Below are positions 1-8,785 of a stretch of 64,000 nt of DNA, one piece after another. A model generated the notes under the pieces. The model made no database searches. It was not told where the DNA came from and saw only the letters and a list, made by a program, of their open reading frames with translations. The translations under genes were made by a program, and so were the position numbers. This stretch comes from JBEVOS01 sp964563395 (GTDB taxonomy: Bacteria; Pseudomonadota; Alphaproteobacteria; Caulobacterales; Aquidulcibacteraceae). The DNA is taken from contig CAZLWK010000016.1 of assembly GCA_964563395.1 (NCBI GenBank), forward strand, positions 6,305 to 70,304, in the 5' to 3' direction. Every line of letters begins with the position of its first letter. Position 1 is the first letter of the stretch.

Positions 1-501
1 GCGTACTGGCGCTGGGCAGCAGGCTTAAACGGCTCTCCGACACGATGCTGGCGCAGGCCGGCGCGGCGATCGCCGCGGAAGGCTATAATCTTACGCCCGC
101 GCAAGTGATCTTGATGCTCTGCGTGGATCATTATGGNNNNNNNNNNCGTCTACAAGGACAGGACGCCCTACATGACGCAGGCGGCCGAGCGCATGGGCGT
201 CAGCCAGCCGGCGATGACGCGCGCGATCAATCTCTTGCGCGCCGCCGGCCATATCGACGCCTTCGAAAGCGCGGCCGACGCGCGCCAAACGGAGCTGCGG
301 CTGAGCCGCGCCGGCGCGGCGCTGATCGCCAAGCTACGCGCCGATTATCTTCCGCGCGTGGAGGCGGCGGCGCAAAACCTCGTGGACGGCGCGCGCGGCG
401 ATTTTCTTGCGCAGATCGCGCATGTGGAGCGCGCGCTCGCCGACACCCCGCTCGATCAGCGCATCCGCGCCAAGAAAACTTCAAGGAGGGCCAAGCCATG
501 A
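1..501 (+). CDS. MarR-family transcriptional regulator (5' partial, interrupted by assembly gap)
   Basis: Winged-helix MarR-type regulator whose beginning lies left of the window: the frame stays open to base 1. The first part reads ...LKRLSDTMLAQAG... and ...LTPAQVILMLCVDHYG up to the N run at 137-146. The second part (from about 148) carries the recognition region MTQAAERMGVSQPAMTRAIN and a basic C-terminus. The two parts are in different frames because ten Ns were inserted; a gap length divisible by three restores one frame, so this is probably an intact gene and not a frameshift. The stop overlaps the start of the GNAT gene (ATGA at 498-501), so the two are probably translated together. 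The ligand is unknown. Confidence 0.75.
137..146. other. assembly gap (10 N)
   Basis: Ten unresolved bases inside the MarR coding region. Two bases (gg) precede and one base (c) follows in the broken codon, so the true missing length should be a multiple of three if the gene is intact; ten is probably a placeholder. Confidence 0.95.
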
Positions 502-968
502 GCGGCATCACATTCCGCTTGTTCGAGGATCGCGACGCGGCGGCGTTCCGCGCGCTGAACGAGGTTTGGATCGCCAAGCATTTCGCGATGGAGCCCGGCG
601 ATTACGCAACGCTCGATCATCCGCGAAGCGCGGTGATCGATAAGGGCGGCGCCATCGTGGTCGGCGAGAAGGACGGCGTGTGCGTCGCCACCGCCGCGCT
701 CGTGCCGATGGGCGATGATGTGTACGAGCTCGCGAAAATGACGGTGCGCGAGGATCTGCGCGGCACGGGCGCCGGCGGCGCGCTGATGGCCGTCGCGATC
801 GCGCACGCGCGGAAACTCGGCGCGCGCAAGGTCTATCTGGAAAGCAATACGCGCCTGGAGAGCGCCATCGCGCTTTACACCAAGACCGGCTTTCGCCGCC
901 TCGAAGACGGCGAAGGGCACGATTCGAGCTATGCGCGCTGCAATATCAGGATGGAGCTCGCACTTTAA
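498..968 (+). CDS. GNAT-family N-acetyltransferase
   Basis: A 156-residue GNAT protein that should transfer an acetyl group from acetyl-CoA to an unknown amine. The acetyl-CoA loop is visible as VREDLRGTGAGGALM (R-x-G-x-G), followed by the usual beta5-alpha4 part (VYLESNT..ALYTKTGFRR). The ATG at 498 is preceded by AAGGAGG at 484-490 and lies within the MarR stop, so expression is likely coupled to the regulator. In many bacteria a MarR domain and a GNAT domain are fused in one protein; here they are split but adjacent. Its 3' end overlaps the convergent mdh stop by 4 bases (965-968). Confidence 0.85.
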   Translation: MSGITFRLFEDRDAAAFRALNEVWIAKHFAMEPGDYATLDHPRSAVIDKGGAIVVGEKDGVCVATAALVPMGDDVYELAKMTVREDLRGTGAGGALMAVAIAHARKLGARKVYLESNTRLESAIALYTKTGFRRLEDGEGHDSSYARCNIRMELAL

Positions 969-1927
969 GCAAGGCTCGGCTCGATCTCCTTGCACGCCTT
1001 AACGAGGCCCATGACGCTGTCGACGCTCTTCTGGAACATGGCCTTCTCGCCATCGTCCATCGGGAATTCGATGATGCGTTCGACACCGCCGGCGCCGATG
1101 ACGCAGGGCACGCCGACATACATGTCGCTCACGCCATATTGGCCCGTGAGATGGGCGGCGCAGGGCAGAACGCGCTTCTTGTCCAAAAGATAGCTCTTGG
1201 CCATCGCGATAGCGCTTTCGGCCGGCGCATAATAGGCCGAGCCGGTCTTCAGGAGATTGACGATCTCGGCGCCGCCGCCGCGCGTGCGCTTGACGATGGC
1301 GTCCAGCTCGTCCTGGCTGAGCGCGCCTTGCTTGACGAGCTCGGGCAGCGGCAAGCCGCCGACGGTCGAATAGCGCACCATCGGCACCATGTCGTCGCCA
1401 TGGCCGCCCAGCGTCCAGGCGTGAATGTCCTCCACCGACACGCCGAGTCGTTCAGCGAGGAAATAGCGGAAGCGCGCGCTGTCGAGCACGCCGGCCATGC
1501 CGACCACCATATTCGCCTTGAAGCCGGAAAATTCACGCAGCGCCCACACCATCGCGTCGAGCGGATTGGTGATGCAGATGACGAAAGCGTTCGGCGCGTG
1601 CGCCTTCAGGCCCTCGCCCACCGCCTTCATCACCTTGAGATTGATGCCGAGAAGATCGTCGCGGCTCATGCCGGGCTTGCGCGGCACGCCGGCGGTGACG
1701 ATGGCGACATCGGCCCCCGCGATTCCCGCATAATCGTTGACGCCCTTAAGCGCGCTGTCCTTGCCGAACACCGGGCTCGCCTCGGCGATGTCGAGCCCCT
1801 TGCCTTGCGGCAGGCCCTCGGCGATGTCGAACAGGGTCACGTCGCCCAATTCCTCGCGCGCGCAAATGTGCGCCAGCGTGCCCCCGATCATGCCGGAACC
1901 GATAAGGGCGATCTTCTTGCGGGCCAT
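965..1927 (-). CDS. mdh: malate dehydrogenase
   Basis: NAD-dependent malate dehydrogenase of the LDH-like type, 320 residues, catalysing malate to oxaloacetate in the TCA cycle. The nucleotide-binding motif GSGMIGG is at residues 10-16. The substrate loop has R83 and R89 (VPRKPGMSRDD), N121 lies in ITNPLD, R152 is present, and the catalytic pair is D149 and H176 (GGHGDDMVP). A good ribosome-binding site (TAGGAG) lies about 6 bases before the ATG. In many alphaproteobacteria mdh precedes sucCD and sucAB; here it is followed on its 3' side by the convergent GNAT gene, so it is a single-gene unit. Confidence 0.97.
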   Translation of the reverse strand: MARKKIALIGSGMIGGTLAHICAREELGDVTLFDIAEGLPQGKGLDIAEASPVFGKDSALKGVNDYAGIAGADVAIVTAGVPRKPGMSRDDLLGINLKVMKAVGEGLKAHAPNAFVICITNPLDAMVWALREFSGFKANMVVGMAGVLDSARFRYFLAERLGVSVEDIHAWTLGGHGDDMVPMVRYSTVGGLPLPELVKQGALSQDELDAIVKRTRGGGAEIVNLLKTGSAYYAPAESAIAMAKSYLLDKKRVLPCAAHLTGQYGVSDMYVGVPCVIGAGGVERIIEFPMDDGEKAMFQKSVDSVMGLVKACKEIEPSLA

Positions 1928-2015
1928 GGACGGACGCTCCTAAAAACAAAGTGCGCCCCCTCTATCCCCGGGGCGCGCGCAAGGCAACGCGGCGCTTGCC
2001 GTCGAGGGACGATCC

Positions 2016-2756
2016 ATGACCCAGCCGATCAAGCCCGCCACGCATATATTCGAAGCGCACTTCTCCGCTGACGGCACCGCCGTCGCGAACAAGAATATCA
2101 GCTTCATGCGCGATCCGGCCTTCGCCGAGGCGTGGGCGCGAGTCGCCGCGCTGAACGAGCCCTATTGGCCGGGCGGTACGCCGGACGTGCGCTGGCGCGC
2201 GCATATCAGCGTTTGGGCCGCGCGCCACGCGCTCCAAGTGCCTGGCGATTTCGTCGAATGCGGTGTGAATACGGGCCTCTTCTCTTCGATGATCTATGCG
2301 CTGACCGACCTTTCGCGGAGCGAGAAGCGCTTTTTCCTGTTCGACACGTTCGAGGGAATCCCCGTGAGCGCGGTGCGGGAGGAGGAACAGGCGATGTCGC
2401 GCGGCTGGAACGAACGCGTCTACAATTTCGATTCCTTCAAGGTGGCCCAGGCTGTGTTCGAACCCTATCCGAACGCGCGTCTGGTGCGCGGCGTGCTGCC
2501 GGGCAGCCTCGATCAAGTCGAGATCGATGCGATCGCCTTTCTCAGCATGGATTTGAATGTCGCCTCGGCGGAGTTAGAGACGGCCGAGCGCCTCTGGCCG
2601 AAGCTATCGCCGGGCGCCGTCGTCGTGTTGGACGATTACGGCTTTCACGGCCACCGACCACAATATGACGGTTGGAATGCGTTCGCGGCGGCGCGGAACG
2701 TCTCCATCGCAACGCTGCCGACGGGCCAGGGGCTCATCCTCATTCCGCCGCGCTGA
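2016..2756 (+). CDS. TylF/MycF-family class I SAM-dependent methyltransferase
   Basis: A 246-residue protein of the macrocin O-methyltransferase (TylF) family. Seen are the SAM-binding start VPGDFVECGVNTGLFSS, the following acidic strand RFFLFDTFEGIP, and the metal/substrate-site region FLSMDLN...ELETAERLWPKLSPGAVVVLDDYG. Family members methylate sugar hydroxyls, but many bacterial homologues act on unknown glycans or small molecules, so the substrate cannot be named. A GAGGGAC ribosome-binding site precedes ATG 2016. It diverges from mdh across 88 bases and converges with the XRE regulator gene (4-base gap). Confidence 0.85.
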   Translation: MTQPIKPATHIFEAHFSADGTAVANKNISFMRDPAFAEAWARVAALNEPYWPGGTPDVRWRAHISVWAARHALQVPGDFVECGVNTGLFSSMIYALTDLSRSEKRFFLFDTFEGIPVSAVREEEQAMSRGWNERVYNFDSFKVAQAVFEPYPNARLVRGVLPGSLDQVEIDAIAFLSMDLNVASAELETAERLWPKLSPGAVVVLDDYGFHGHRPQYDGWNAFAAARNVSIATLPTGQGLILIPPR

Positions 2757-2760
2757 GGCT

Positions 2761-3168
2761 CTATTCCGCCTCTTTCTGCTCCACGATCGCGCGCACCAGT
2801 TCGACGACTCGCTTTCGCACCTTGGGGCTGTCGATCGCCGCGAACAGAGACACCAGTTGCAAGCCCTCGGGCGTGGCGAGCACGTCATGGACGAAGCCTT
2901 CGGACGGCTCCTCGGCCACACCGCCGACGCGCGCGGGCGAGAGCCCCTCGAAGAAAGCGGAAATAGGAACGTCGAGCGCGGCCGAAATGTCGAACAGGCG
3001 TGAGGCTGCGATCCGATTGATGCCTTTCTCGTATTTCTGCACCTGCTGGAACGTGACGCCCAATAGGTCGGCGAGCTTTTCCTGGCTCATGCCGATTTCC
3101 AGGCGACGGCTGCGAACCCGTTGACCGAGTCGTCGGTCGACGGCGTTGGCGATCCGCTCATCGGTCAT
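2761..3168 (-). CDS. XRE-family helix-turn-helix regulator
   Basis: A 135-residue cytoplasmic DNA-binding protein. The N-terminal HTH_3 domain reads RLGQRVRSRRLEIGMSQEKL and LLGVTFQQVQKYEKGINRI, followed by an acidic C-terminal part probably used for dimerisation. The start at 3168 is chosen because its ATG overlaps the lnt stop (ATGA, 3165-3168), giving translational coupling; a longer upstream frame exists but overlaps lnt. Proteins of this type commonly sit between lnt and metK in alphaproteobacteria; here metK is not downstream. Target genes are unknown. Confidence 0.88.
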   Translation of the reverse strand: MTDERIANAVDRRLGQRVRSRRLEIGMSQEKLADLLGVTFQQVQKYEKGINRIAASRLFDISAALDVPISAFFEGLSPARVGGVAEEPSEGFVHDVLATPEGLQLVSLFAAIDSPKVRKRVVELVRAIVEQKEAE

Positions 3169-4814
3169 GATCCAATACCCTTCCCGGCGCCCAAGGGCGC
3201 AAGTCGCAGCGCGGCGATGGCCCCGATTAGAACCATCGTCAACATAAATCCCCACCGCGAGAATGGTGTCTCAGGAAGGGCGCGAGGCAGCTGGGCTTCG
3301 GCGAAACCGCCCGCCCGATCCGTGGCGCGCACCGCGCGGCCGAGGCCGTCGACGATCCCGGAGACGCCGCCTGATGCGGCGCGGGCCATGGGCAAACCTT
3401 CCTCGATCGACCGATACCGGGCGATGTTGAAATGCTGCTGCGGGCCGCTCCATCCGCCAAACCATGCATCGTTGGTCACAACCGCGATCCAGCCCGGGCG
3501 TTCCGCACCGCGTGGTGTCATTCCTGGAAAAATCGCCTCATAACAAATGAGCACGACAACCGGCGGCGCCTCCGGCACAATAAGACGCGTCGGCGGCGCG
3601 CCGGGCTCGAAGCCCTCGCCGATCTGCTGCAGCGGCGCGATCGCGATGGGCACGCCAAGGCGATTGAGCGTCTGCACTGTTGCGCGCACCGCCGGCCAGA
3701 ACGGAATATATTCGCCGAACGGCACCAGATGGTGCTTGTCGTAAATCTGACCGACGCGCGTCTCTCCGGCCACGCCGTCAATTAGGCCCGCCGAATTGTA
3801 CCAGACAAGCGTCTCGCCCGCCGGCGCGCGGCGCGCGAAGCCGGCGATGAGCGCGCGGTCGCCGAGACCTCGACCGATGGCGGCGAGGAATTCGGGATTC
3901 TCCAGCATCACGAAATTGACCGCCGGGATCGCGCCCTCCGGCCAGATGACGATGGAGGCGCGGCTCTCATCCGCCGAACCGGTGGCGCTGAGATAGCGCG
4001 CCAGCACGCGCCATTCCTGATCCGTGCGGCGCGTCCATTTCTCGGCCTGCGTCATGCCGGAATCGGTGACGCGCACCACGGGCGTCTCGCCCGGCAGAAC
4101 CACCGGCGCGCGGGCGATGCGGCTTTGTCCCGCGCCCCAGATCAAACCGAACACCAAGGCCGCCGCCAAGGTGGGAGCAAAGCGCCGCCCCATGCCCGGA
4201 CCGGAATCGGCCACCGACGCGGGCGCGGCCGCGATCAACAAGGTGATCGCGGTGAGCCCGTAAGCGCCAACGAAGGCCGCCGCCTGCGAAATGGGCGTGC
4301 CGGCCTCCCACACATAGGCCGGCAGATTCCAGGGAAACCCCGTGAAGAGGTGGCCACGCGCCAGCTCAGACAGCGTCAACGCGACCGCGATGACGGGAAT
4401 GCGGCGCACGTCGCGGGTCCAGAACGGCGCCGCGAGCGCCGCGCCCGCGCCATAAAACAGGGCGAGCCCCGCGGCGAAGGCGATCACCGCCGGGACAGCC
4501 CACGCAACGCCCCAGGAATCGGGCTCCACCATGAAGGGCGAAGCGATCCAATGCATGCCGACAAGGACGTGCCCCGCGCCCCAACACCAGGCGCGCCAAA
4601 AAAAAGCGCGCAAGCGGCGCGGCCGATCCATCGCCGCGTCAAGCAGCCAGACCAGCGCAACGAGACCCGCCGCGAACAAGGGCGCGAGAAACAAGGGCGC
4701 ATAGCCCAGCGCGGCGAGGCCGCCGGCGCCCGCCGCCACCGCGCCCGCACGCAAGGGCGAAAGCGCGCCGAACCAGGCATGTATGCGCGAGAGCCGCTCA
4801 GGCGCAGGCGACAC
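3165..4814 (-). CDS. lnt: apolipoprotein N-acyltransferase
   Basis: Integral inner-membrane enzyme that adds the third acyl chain to the N-terminal cysteine of lipoproteins; 549 residues. The N-terminal half is a bundle of hydrophobic segments and the C-terminal half is a nitrilase-like domain with the catalytic triad glutamate (IVIWPEGAIPA), lysine (YDKHHLVPFGEYIPF) and cysteine (LICYEAIFPG). The start is GTG at 4814 with AAAGGA about 8 bases before it. It follows corC by 78 bases and overlaps the XRE gene by 4. The window encodes several candidate substrates (the lipobox proteins at 15223, 33459, 35476 and 54888). Confidence 0.97.
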   Translation of the reverse strand: MSPAPERLSRIHAWFGALSPLRAGAVAAGAGGLAALGYAPLFLAPLFAAGLVALVWLLDAAMDRPRRLRAFFWRAWCWGAGHVLVGMHWIASPFMVEPDSWGVAWAVPAVIAFAAGLALFYGAGAALAAPFWTRDVRRIPVIAVALTLSELARGHLFTGFPWNLPAYVWEAGTPISQAAAFVGAYGLTAITLLIAAAPASVADSGPGMGRRFAPTLAAALVFGLIWGAGQSRIARAPVVLPGETPVVRVTDSGMTQAEKWTRRTDQEWRVLARYLSATGSADESRASIVIWPEGAIPAVNFVMLENPEFLAAIGRGLGDRALIAGFARRAPAGETLVWYNSAGLIDGVAGETRVGQIYDKHHLVPFGEYIPFWPAVRATVQTLNRLGVPIAIAPLQQIGEGFEPGAPPTRLIVPEAPPVVVLICYEAIFPGMTPRGAERPGWIAVVTNDAWFGGWSGPQQHFNIARYRSIEEGLPMARAASGGVSGIVDGLGRAVRATDRAGGFAEAQLPRALPETPFSRWGFMLTMVLIGAIAALRLAPLGAGKGIGS

Positions 4815-4892
4815 GGCACGTCCTTTCAGGCTTCATGAGAGCGCGGATGCTTGCGACGCCCCGCGCGCCGACGCAAGCGCCATCTGCCGGCC

Positions 4893-5828
4893 TCAGCGCG
4901 CCTTCGCGGCTGGCGGCTCTTCCGCGGCGTCGAGAGCGGGCGTGACGCGCTTGATCCGCAAGCGCTTTACCCGCCTTGGATCGGCGTCCGTCACCTCAAG
5001 ATCAAGTCCGGCCGGGTGATGCAGTATTTCACCGCGCTGCGGCACGCGGCCCGCGAGCGCGACGACGAGCCCGCCCGCCGTGTCGAATTCGTCCTCGTGC
5101 TCGGGCAGCGCGAGATCGACGCCCAATGCGCGCGCGAGATCCTCGATCGGGGCGCGCCCATCCGCTTCCAACGCGCCGCCGGGGCGCGTCTGAATGAGTG
5201 CGGCGTCTTCATCGTCATGCTCGTCGTCGATCTCGCCGACGATCTGCTCGACAAGGTCCTCCATCGAGACGAGGCCATCGGTGCCGCCATATTCATCGAT
5301 GACGAGCGCCAGATGCGACCGGCTCGACTGCATTTTCAGAAACAGCGCCGACAAGCGCATCGATGGCGGCACGCACAGCATGTCGCGCTTGATGCGCGTA
5401 AGAACCCGATCCGAGTATTTCGCCCGCGCCTGACCGTTTTCGTCCGGCGCCAGGAGCGCCATCACATCGCGCACGTGAACGAGCCCCAGCGGATCGTCCA
5501 GCGTCTCGCGATAGATCGGCAAACGCGAATGCTGGCTTTCAGAAAAGACTCGCGCGGCCTCGCCGAGCGTCGCGGACGCCTCGAGCGCGATTATGTCCGC
5601 GCGCGGGCGCATGACGTCATAAACCTTGAGCATATCGAAACGCGCGGCCTTGAGGATCATGTCCTTCTGGGCGTTTTCGAACGCGCCGCCGCGATCCTCC
5701 CGCGCGTTCAATTCCTCGGCGACGTCAGCGGCGTCGCCGCCGATCAAGCGTGTCAGGCGTCGGGCGAATTGACGCAACACGCTGATTCGCCTTCGCGGTT
5801 CAGATTCCGAGGGGTCCGTTTCTGTCAT
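4893..5828 (-). CDS. CBS/CorC-domain protein of the HlyC/CorC family (YbeX type)
   Basis: A 311-residue soluble member of the CorC/TlyC group: no N-terminal DUF21 membrane domain, two CBS motifs (VYDVMRPRADIIAL... and ...RIKRDMLCVPPSMRLS, with DEYGGTDGLVSMEDLVEQIVGEI between them and the tail), and the C-terminal CorC_HlyC transporter-associated domain (ADGRAPIEDLARALG...). E. coli CorC/YbeX is linked to magnesium efflux and ribosome maturation; the precise role here is inferred from position. The gene lies between ybeY and lnt as in E. coli and most alphaproteobacteria, and overlaps ybeY by 4 bases. Confidence 0.9.
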   Translation of the reverse strand: MTETDPSESEPRRRISVLRQFARRLTRLIGGDAADVAEELNAREDRGGAFENAQKDMILKAARFDMLKVYDVMRPRADIIALEASATLGEAARVFSESQHSRLPIYRETLDDPLGLVHVRDVMALLAPDENGQARAKYSDRVLTRIKRDMLCVPPSMRLSALFLKMQSSRSHLALVIDEYGGTDGLVSMEDLVEQIVGEIDDEHDDEDAALIQTRPGGALEADGRAPIEDLARALGVDLALPEHEDEFDTAGGLVVALAGRVPQRGEILHHPAGLDLEVTDADPRRVKRLRIKRVTPALDAAEEPPAAKAR

Positions 5829-6292
5829 CTGCGCGCGGCGGGCGTATCCGCCGTCCTTTCGTCGATATAGGGATCCGCGATCCCGAGAATTGCGAGAATC
5901 GCGCGCTCACGCGCCTCCATGATCTCGGCTTCGTCTTCCCGCTCATGATCGTACCCGATGAGGTGAAGGTAGCCATGCACGGCCAGATGCGCGGCGTGCG
6001 CCTCAAAGGACTTGCCTTGCGCGTCGGCCTCGCGCGCGATCGTTTCGTGCGACAGGGCGATATCGCCGAGATAGTCGGGATTGGCGGACGGAAATGAGAG
6101 AACGTTAGTGGGCCGATCCTTGCCGCGCCAATCGCGATTGAGCGCGCGCAAGGCCGCATCGTCTCCCAGCAGCACGCACACGGCGCCCCCGCGCGCCTCA
6201 TGCGCCGCGGCCGCCTTCAGCGCCGCGCGCAGCAAAGCCTTTCGCCCCCGCCATGCGCGATCCGCGCCAAGGAAGGACACGCCCAGTTTCAT
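5825..6292 (-). CDS. ybeY: endoribonuclease YbeY (rRNA maturation factor)
   Basis: Small zinc-dependent endoribonuclease (155 residues) for 16S rRNA 3'-end maturation and 70S quality control. The metal-binding signature HGYLHLIGYDH supplies H106, H110 and H116, and the conserved PTNVLSFP precedes it. It overlaps phoH (6289-6292) and corC (5825-5828) by 4 bases each, so it sits in the middle of a translationally coupled chain. Confidence 0.96.
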   Translation of the reverse strand: MKLGVSFLGADRAWRGRKALLRAALKAAAAHEARGGAVCVLLGDDAALRALNRDWRGKDRPTNVLSFPSANPDYLGDIALSHETIAREADAQGKSFEAHAAHLAVHGYLHLIGYDHEREDEAEIMEARERAILAILGIADPYIDERTADTPAARR

Positions 6293-7293
6293 CGGCGGCC
6301 CTCGTCGCGCTCATAGGCCTCGATGATCCTGGCGACGAGCCGGTGACGCACGACGTCCTGCGCGGCGAAGCGAATGATCTCGACGCCGGGCACATCTTCC
6401 AGGATCGACAGGGCGTGCGCGAGGCCAGACGCCTGCGACCCCGGCAAATCGATCTGGCTGGGATCGCCCGTGACCACCATGCGCGAGCCTTCGCCGAGCC
6501 GCGTCAGGACCATCTTCATCTGCAAGATTGTGGCGTTCTGCGCCTCGTCGACGATGACAAACGCATTCGCCAAGGTGCGGCCGCGCATGAAGGCGATGGG
6601 CGCCACCTCGATCTGCTTGCGCTCGCGCCGATTGCGCAAATCCGCCTCGCCCATCTGGCTGCGGAAGGCGTCCCAAATGGGCTGAAAATAGGGATCGACC
6701 TTTTCCTCGAAATCGCCGGGCAGATAGCCGAGCTTCTCGCCCGCTTCGACGGCGGGACGCGTGACGACGATCCGCTCATAACGGCCCGCCTTCATCGCCT
6801 CGACGGCGGCGGCGACGGCGAGAAACGTCTTGCCCGTGCCGGCGGGGCCGACGCCGAACACAAGATCGAGCCGCTCATCGCGCAGCGCTTCGGCGTAGTG
6901 CGCCTGACGCGGCGTGCGCAAGGTGAGACCGCCCAATTGCGGCAATGAGGGGGGCGTGCCGCGCGCGGCGGCGTCCTCGGAAAAAGCGATCGCGGCCAGA
7001 ACGTCGCCTTCGCGCAAACGACCTTTCTGGCGCGCATGGGCGGCGAGCGTCTCCAGAATGCGCTGCGCGCGATCGAGATCGCGCTCCTCGATGGCGCGCA
7101 AGGTGATCTGATCGCCGTGCGCATCGAGCGTGACGCGATAGGCGGGCCGCGTGCGCGGCGCATCCGGATCGCGAAACGCTTCTTGAATATGCGCCAGATG
7201 GCGATGCAGCGGGCCGAACACAGCCTGCGCGACCGCGCTGTCCGATATGGCGACAACGCGCGTGCGCGTCTCTTGCGGCGCGGACATGCTCAT
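6289..7293 (-). CDS. PhoH-family ATPase (YbeZ type)
   Basis: A 334-residue PhoH-like P-loop ATPase, the usual partner of YbeY. Walker A is GPAGTGKTFLA, Walker B is FVIVDEAQNAT, and the SRMVVTGDPSQIDLPG motif (sensor region) is clear; an N-terminal KH-like portion precedes it. The start at 7293 makes an ATGA overlap with the miaB stop; a second in-frame ATG two codons later is also possible. A longer frame to 7377 would run deep into miaB and is unlikely. It probably acts in RNA metabolism with YbeY. Confidence 0.93.
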   Translation of the reverse strand: MSMSAPQETRTRVVAISDSAVAQAVFGPLHRHLAHIQEAFRDPDAPRTRPAYRVTLDAHGDQITLRAIEERDLDRAQRILETLAAHARQKGRLREGDVLAAIAFSEDAAARGTPPSLPQLGGLTLRTPRQAHYAEALRDERLDLVFGVGPAGTGKTFLAVAAAVEAMKAGRYERIVVTRPAVEAGEKLGYLPGDFEEKVDPYFQPIWDAFRSQMGEADLRNRRERKQIEVAPIAFMRGRTLANAFVIVDEAQNATILQMKMVLTRLGEGSRMVVTGDPSQIDLPGSQASGLAHALSILEDVPGVEIIRFAAQDVVRHRLVARIIEAYERDEGRR

Positions 7294-8651
7294 GCCGCGA
7301 TGCGCCCGCGCGGCGCCCCGGTGAGGGAATTTTGCGTGGCCCCTTCGATGCGCACCTCGACGATCGCGCCGACGCAATCGGCGGGCGCCTCGAAATGGAC
7401 AGCCTGCAAATAGGGCGAACGCCCGTGCATCTGCCCAGGCTTGCGGCCCGCGCGCTCCACCAGGACAGGCAATGTCTTGCCGATCTGCGCCTCATTGAAG
7501 GCGCGTTGCTGAGCCGCCAGCAGCGCCTGCAACGCGGCAAGGCGCGCCGCCTTCACGGGCTCCGGCACTTGCGCATCCATCTGCGCGGCAGGCGTGCCAG
7601 GCCGCGGGGAATACTTAAACGAATAGGCCGAAGCGAAGCCGACCTCTTCCACAAGCGCCATCGTGGCGTCGAAATCCGTGTCCGTCTCGCCGGGAAAGCC
7701 GACGATGATGTCGGTGGAGAGCGCGAGATCGGGCCGCGCCGCGCGCAGCGCCGCGACGATGGCGCGATAGTGCGCTGCATCATGCTTCCTGTTCATGGCG
7801 CGCAGGATGCGATCGGCGCCGCTTTGCACGGGCAGATGCAGGAACGGCATGAGCTTGGGCTCGGCGCCATGCAGCGCGATCAAGTCCGGGCTCATCTCCC
7901 TGGGATGCGATGTGGTGTAGCGCAGGCGCGCCAGACCATCGATGCGCGCGATGCGGCGCAGAAGTGCTGAGAAATCCGTGTTGGAGTCCGCGTCGCGATA
8001 AGCGTTGACGTTCTGGCCGATCAATGTGAGCTCGCGCACGCCGCCGTCGACCAGGGCCTGTGCCTCCGCGAGAATCGCGTCGACCGGGCGCGAATACTCA
8101 GCCCCACGCGTATAGGGCACGACACAGAAGGTGCAGAATTTATCGCAGCCCTCCTGAATGGAGAGAAACGCAGCGGGCGCGGCGACGGCGCGCGCCGGCA
8201 GCGATTCGAATTTGCGCTCGGCCGCGAACGCGTCGGCGACGCGCGATGCCGCCGCGCCGCTGAGCAGCGCCGGCAGGTCCTGATAGGCTTGGGGGCCGAC
8301 GACGAAATCCACCGCCGGCGCCCGCGCTATGATCTCGGCCCCTTCGGCCTGCGCCACGCACCCGGCGACGACGATTTGCATCGCCGCGCCCTCGGCGGCG
8401 CGGCGCGCCTTGTGGGCCCGCAGCCGGCCGATCTCGGAATAGACCTTCTCGGTCGCCTTCTCGCGGATGTGGCAGGTGTTCAAGACGACGAGATCGGCGT
8501 CGTCCGGCTTGTCCGTGGCGACATAGCCCATTGGCGCGAGCACGTCGCGCATGCGCTCGCTGTCATAAGCGTTCATCTGGCAGCCATGCGTTTCGATATA
8601 GAGCCGTTTTGCGCCGGCTCGCCCCTGGTGAGGGGCATGTGCGTCCGCCAT
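7290..8651 (-). CDS. miaB: tRNA-2-methylthio-N6-dimethylallyladenosine synthase MiaB
   Basis: Radical-SAM methylthiotransferase that modifies i6A37 of tRNAs; about 453 residues from the ATG at 8651. The N-terminal UPF0004 domain has the three cysteines of the auxiliary cluster (THGCQMN, LNTCHIRE, AGCVAQAEG), the radical-SAM motif is CDKFCTFC, and a TRAM domain forms the C-terminus. An upstream in-frame start at 8711 exists but adds a sequence without family resemblance. This is the first gene of the minus-strand miaB-phoH-ybeY-corC-lnt-XRE operon. Confidence 0.96.
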   Translation of the reverse strand: MADAHAPHQGRAGAKRLYIETHGCQMNAYDSERMRDVLAPMGYVATDKPDDADLVVLNTCHIREKATEKVYSEIGRLRAHKARRAAEGAAMQIVVAGCVAQAEGAEIIARAPAVDFVVGPQAYQDLPALLSGAAASRVADAFAAERKFESLPARAVAAPAAFLSIQEGCDKFCTFCVVPYTRGAEYSRPVDAILAEAQALVDGGVRELTLIGQNVNAYRDADSNTDFSALLRRIARIDGLARLRYTTSHPREMSPDLIALHGAEPKLMPFLHLPVQSGADRILRAMNRKHDAAHYRAIVAALRAARPDLALSTDIIVGFPGETDTDFDATMALVEEVGFASAYSFKYSPRPGTPAAQMDAQVPEPVKAARLAALQALLAAQQRAFNEAQIGKTLPVLVERAGRKPGQMHGRSPYLQAVHFEAPADCVGAIVEVRIEGATQNSLTGAPRGRIAA

Positions 8652-8785
8652 TCGAACCGTTCTTGTGTCCTGCCAAGCCGTCTTATAGCGCGTGGCGGCG
8701 GCGCCCCTCAAGCAAGACGCCCAGGTCCGCGAGCGCGGCGCCCTTTGTCGGCGGCCCGGGCGATGGTATCAGGCGCGGCCCAGCC

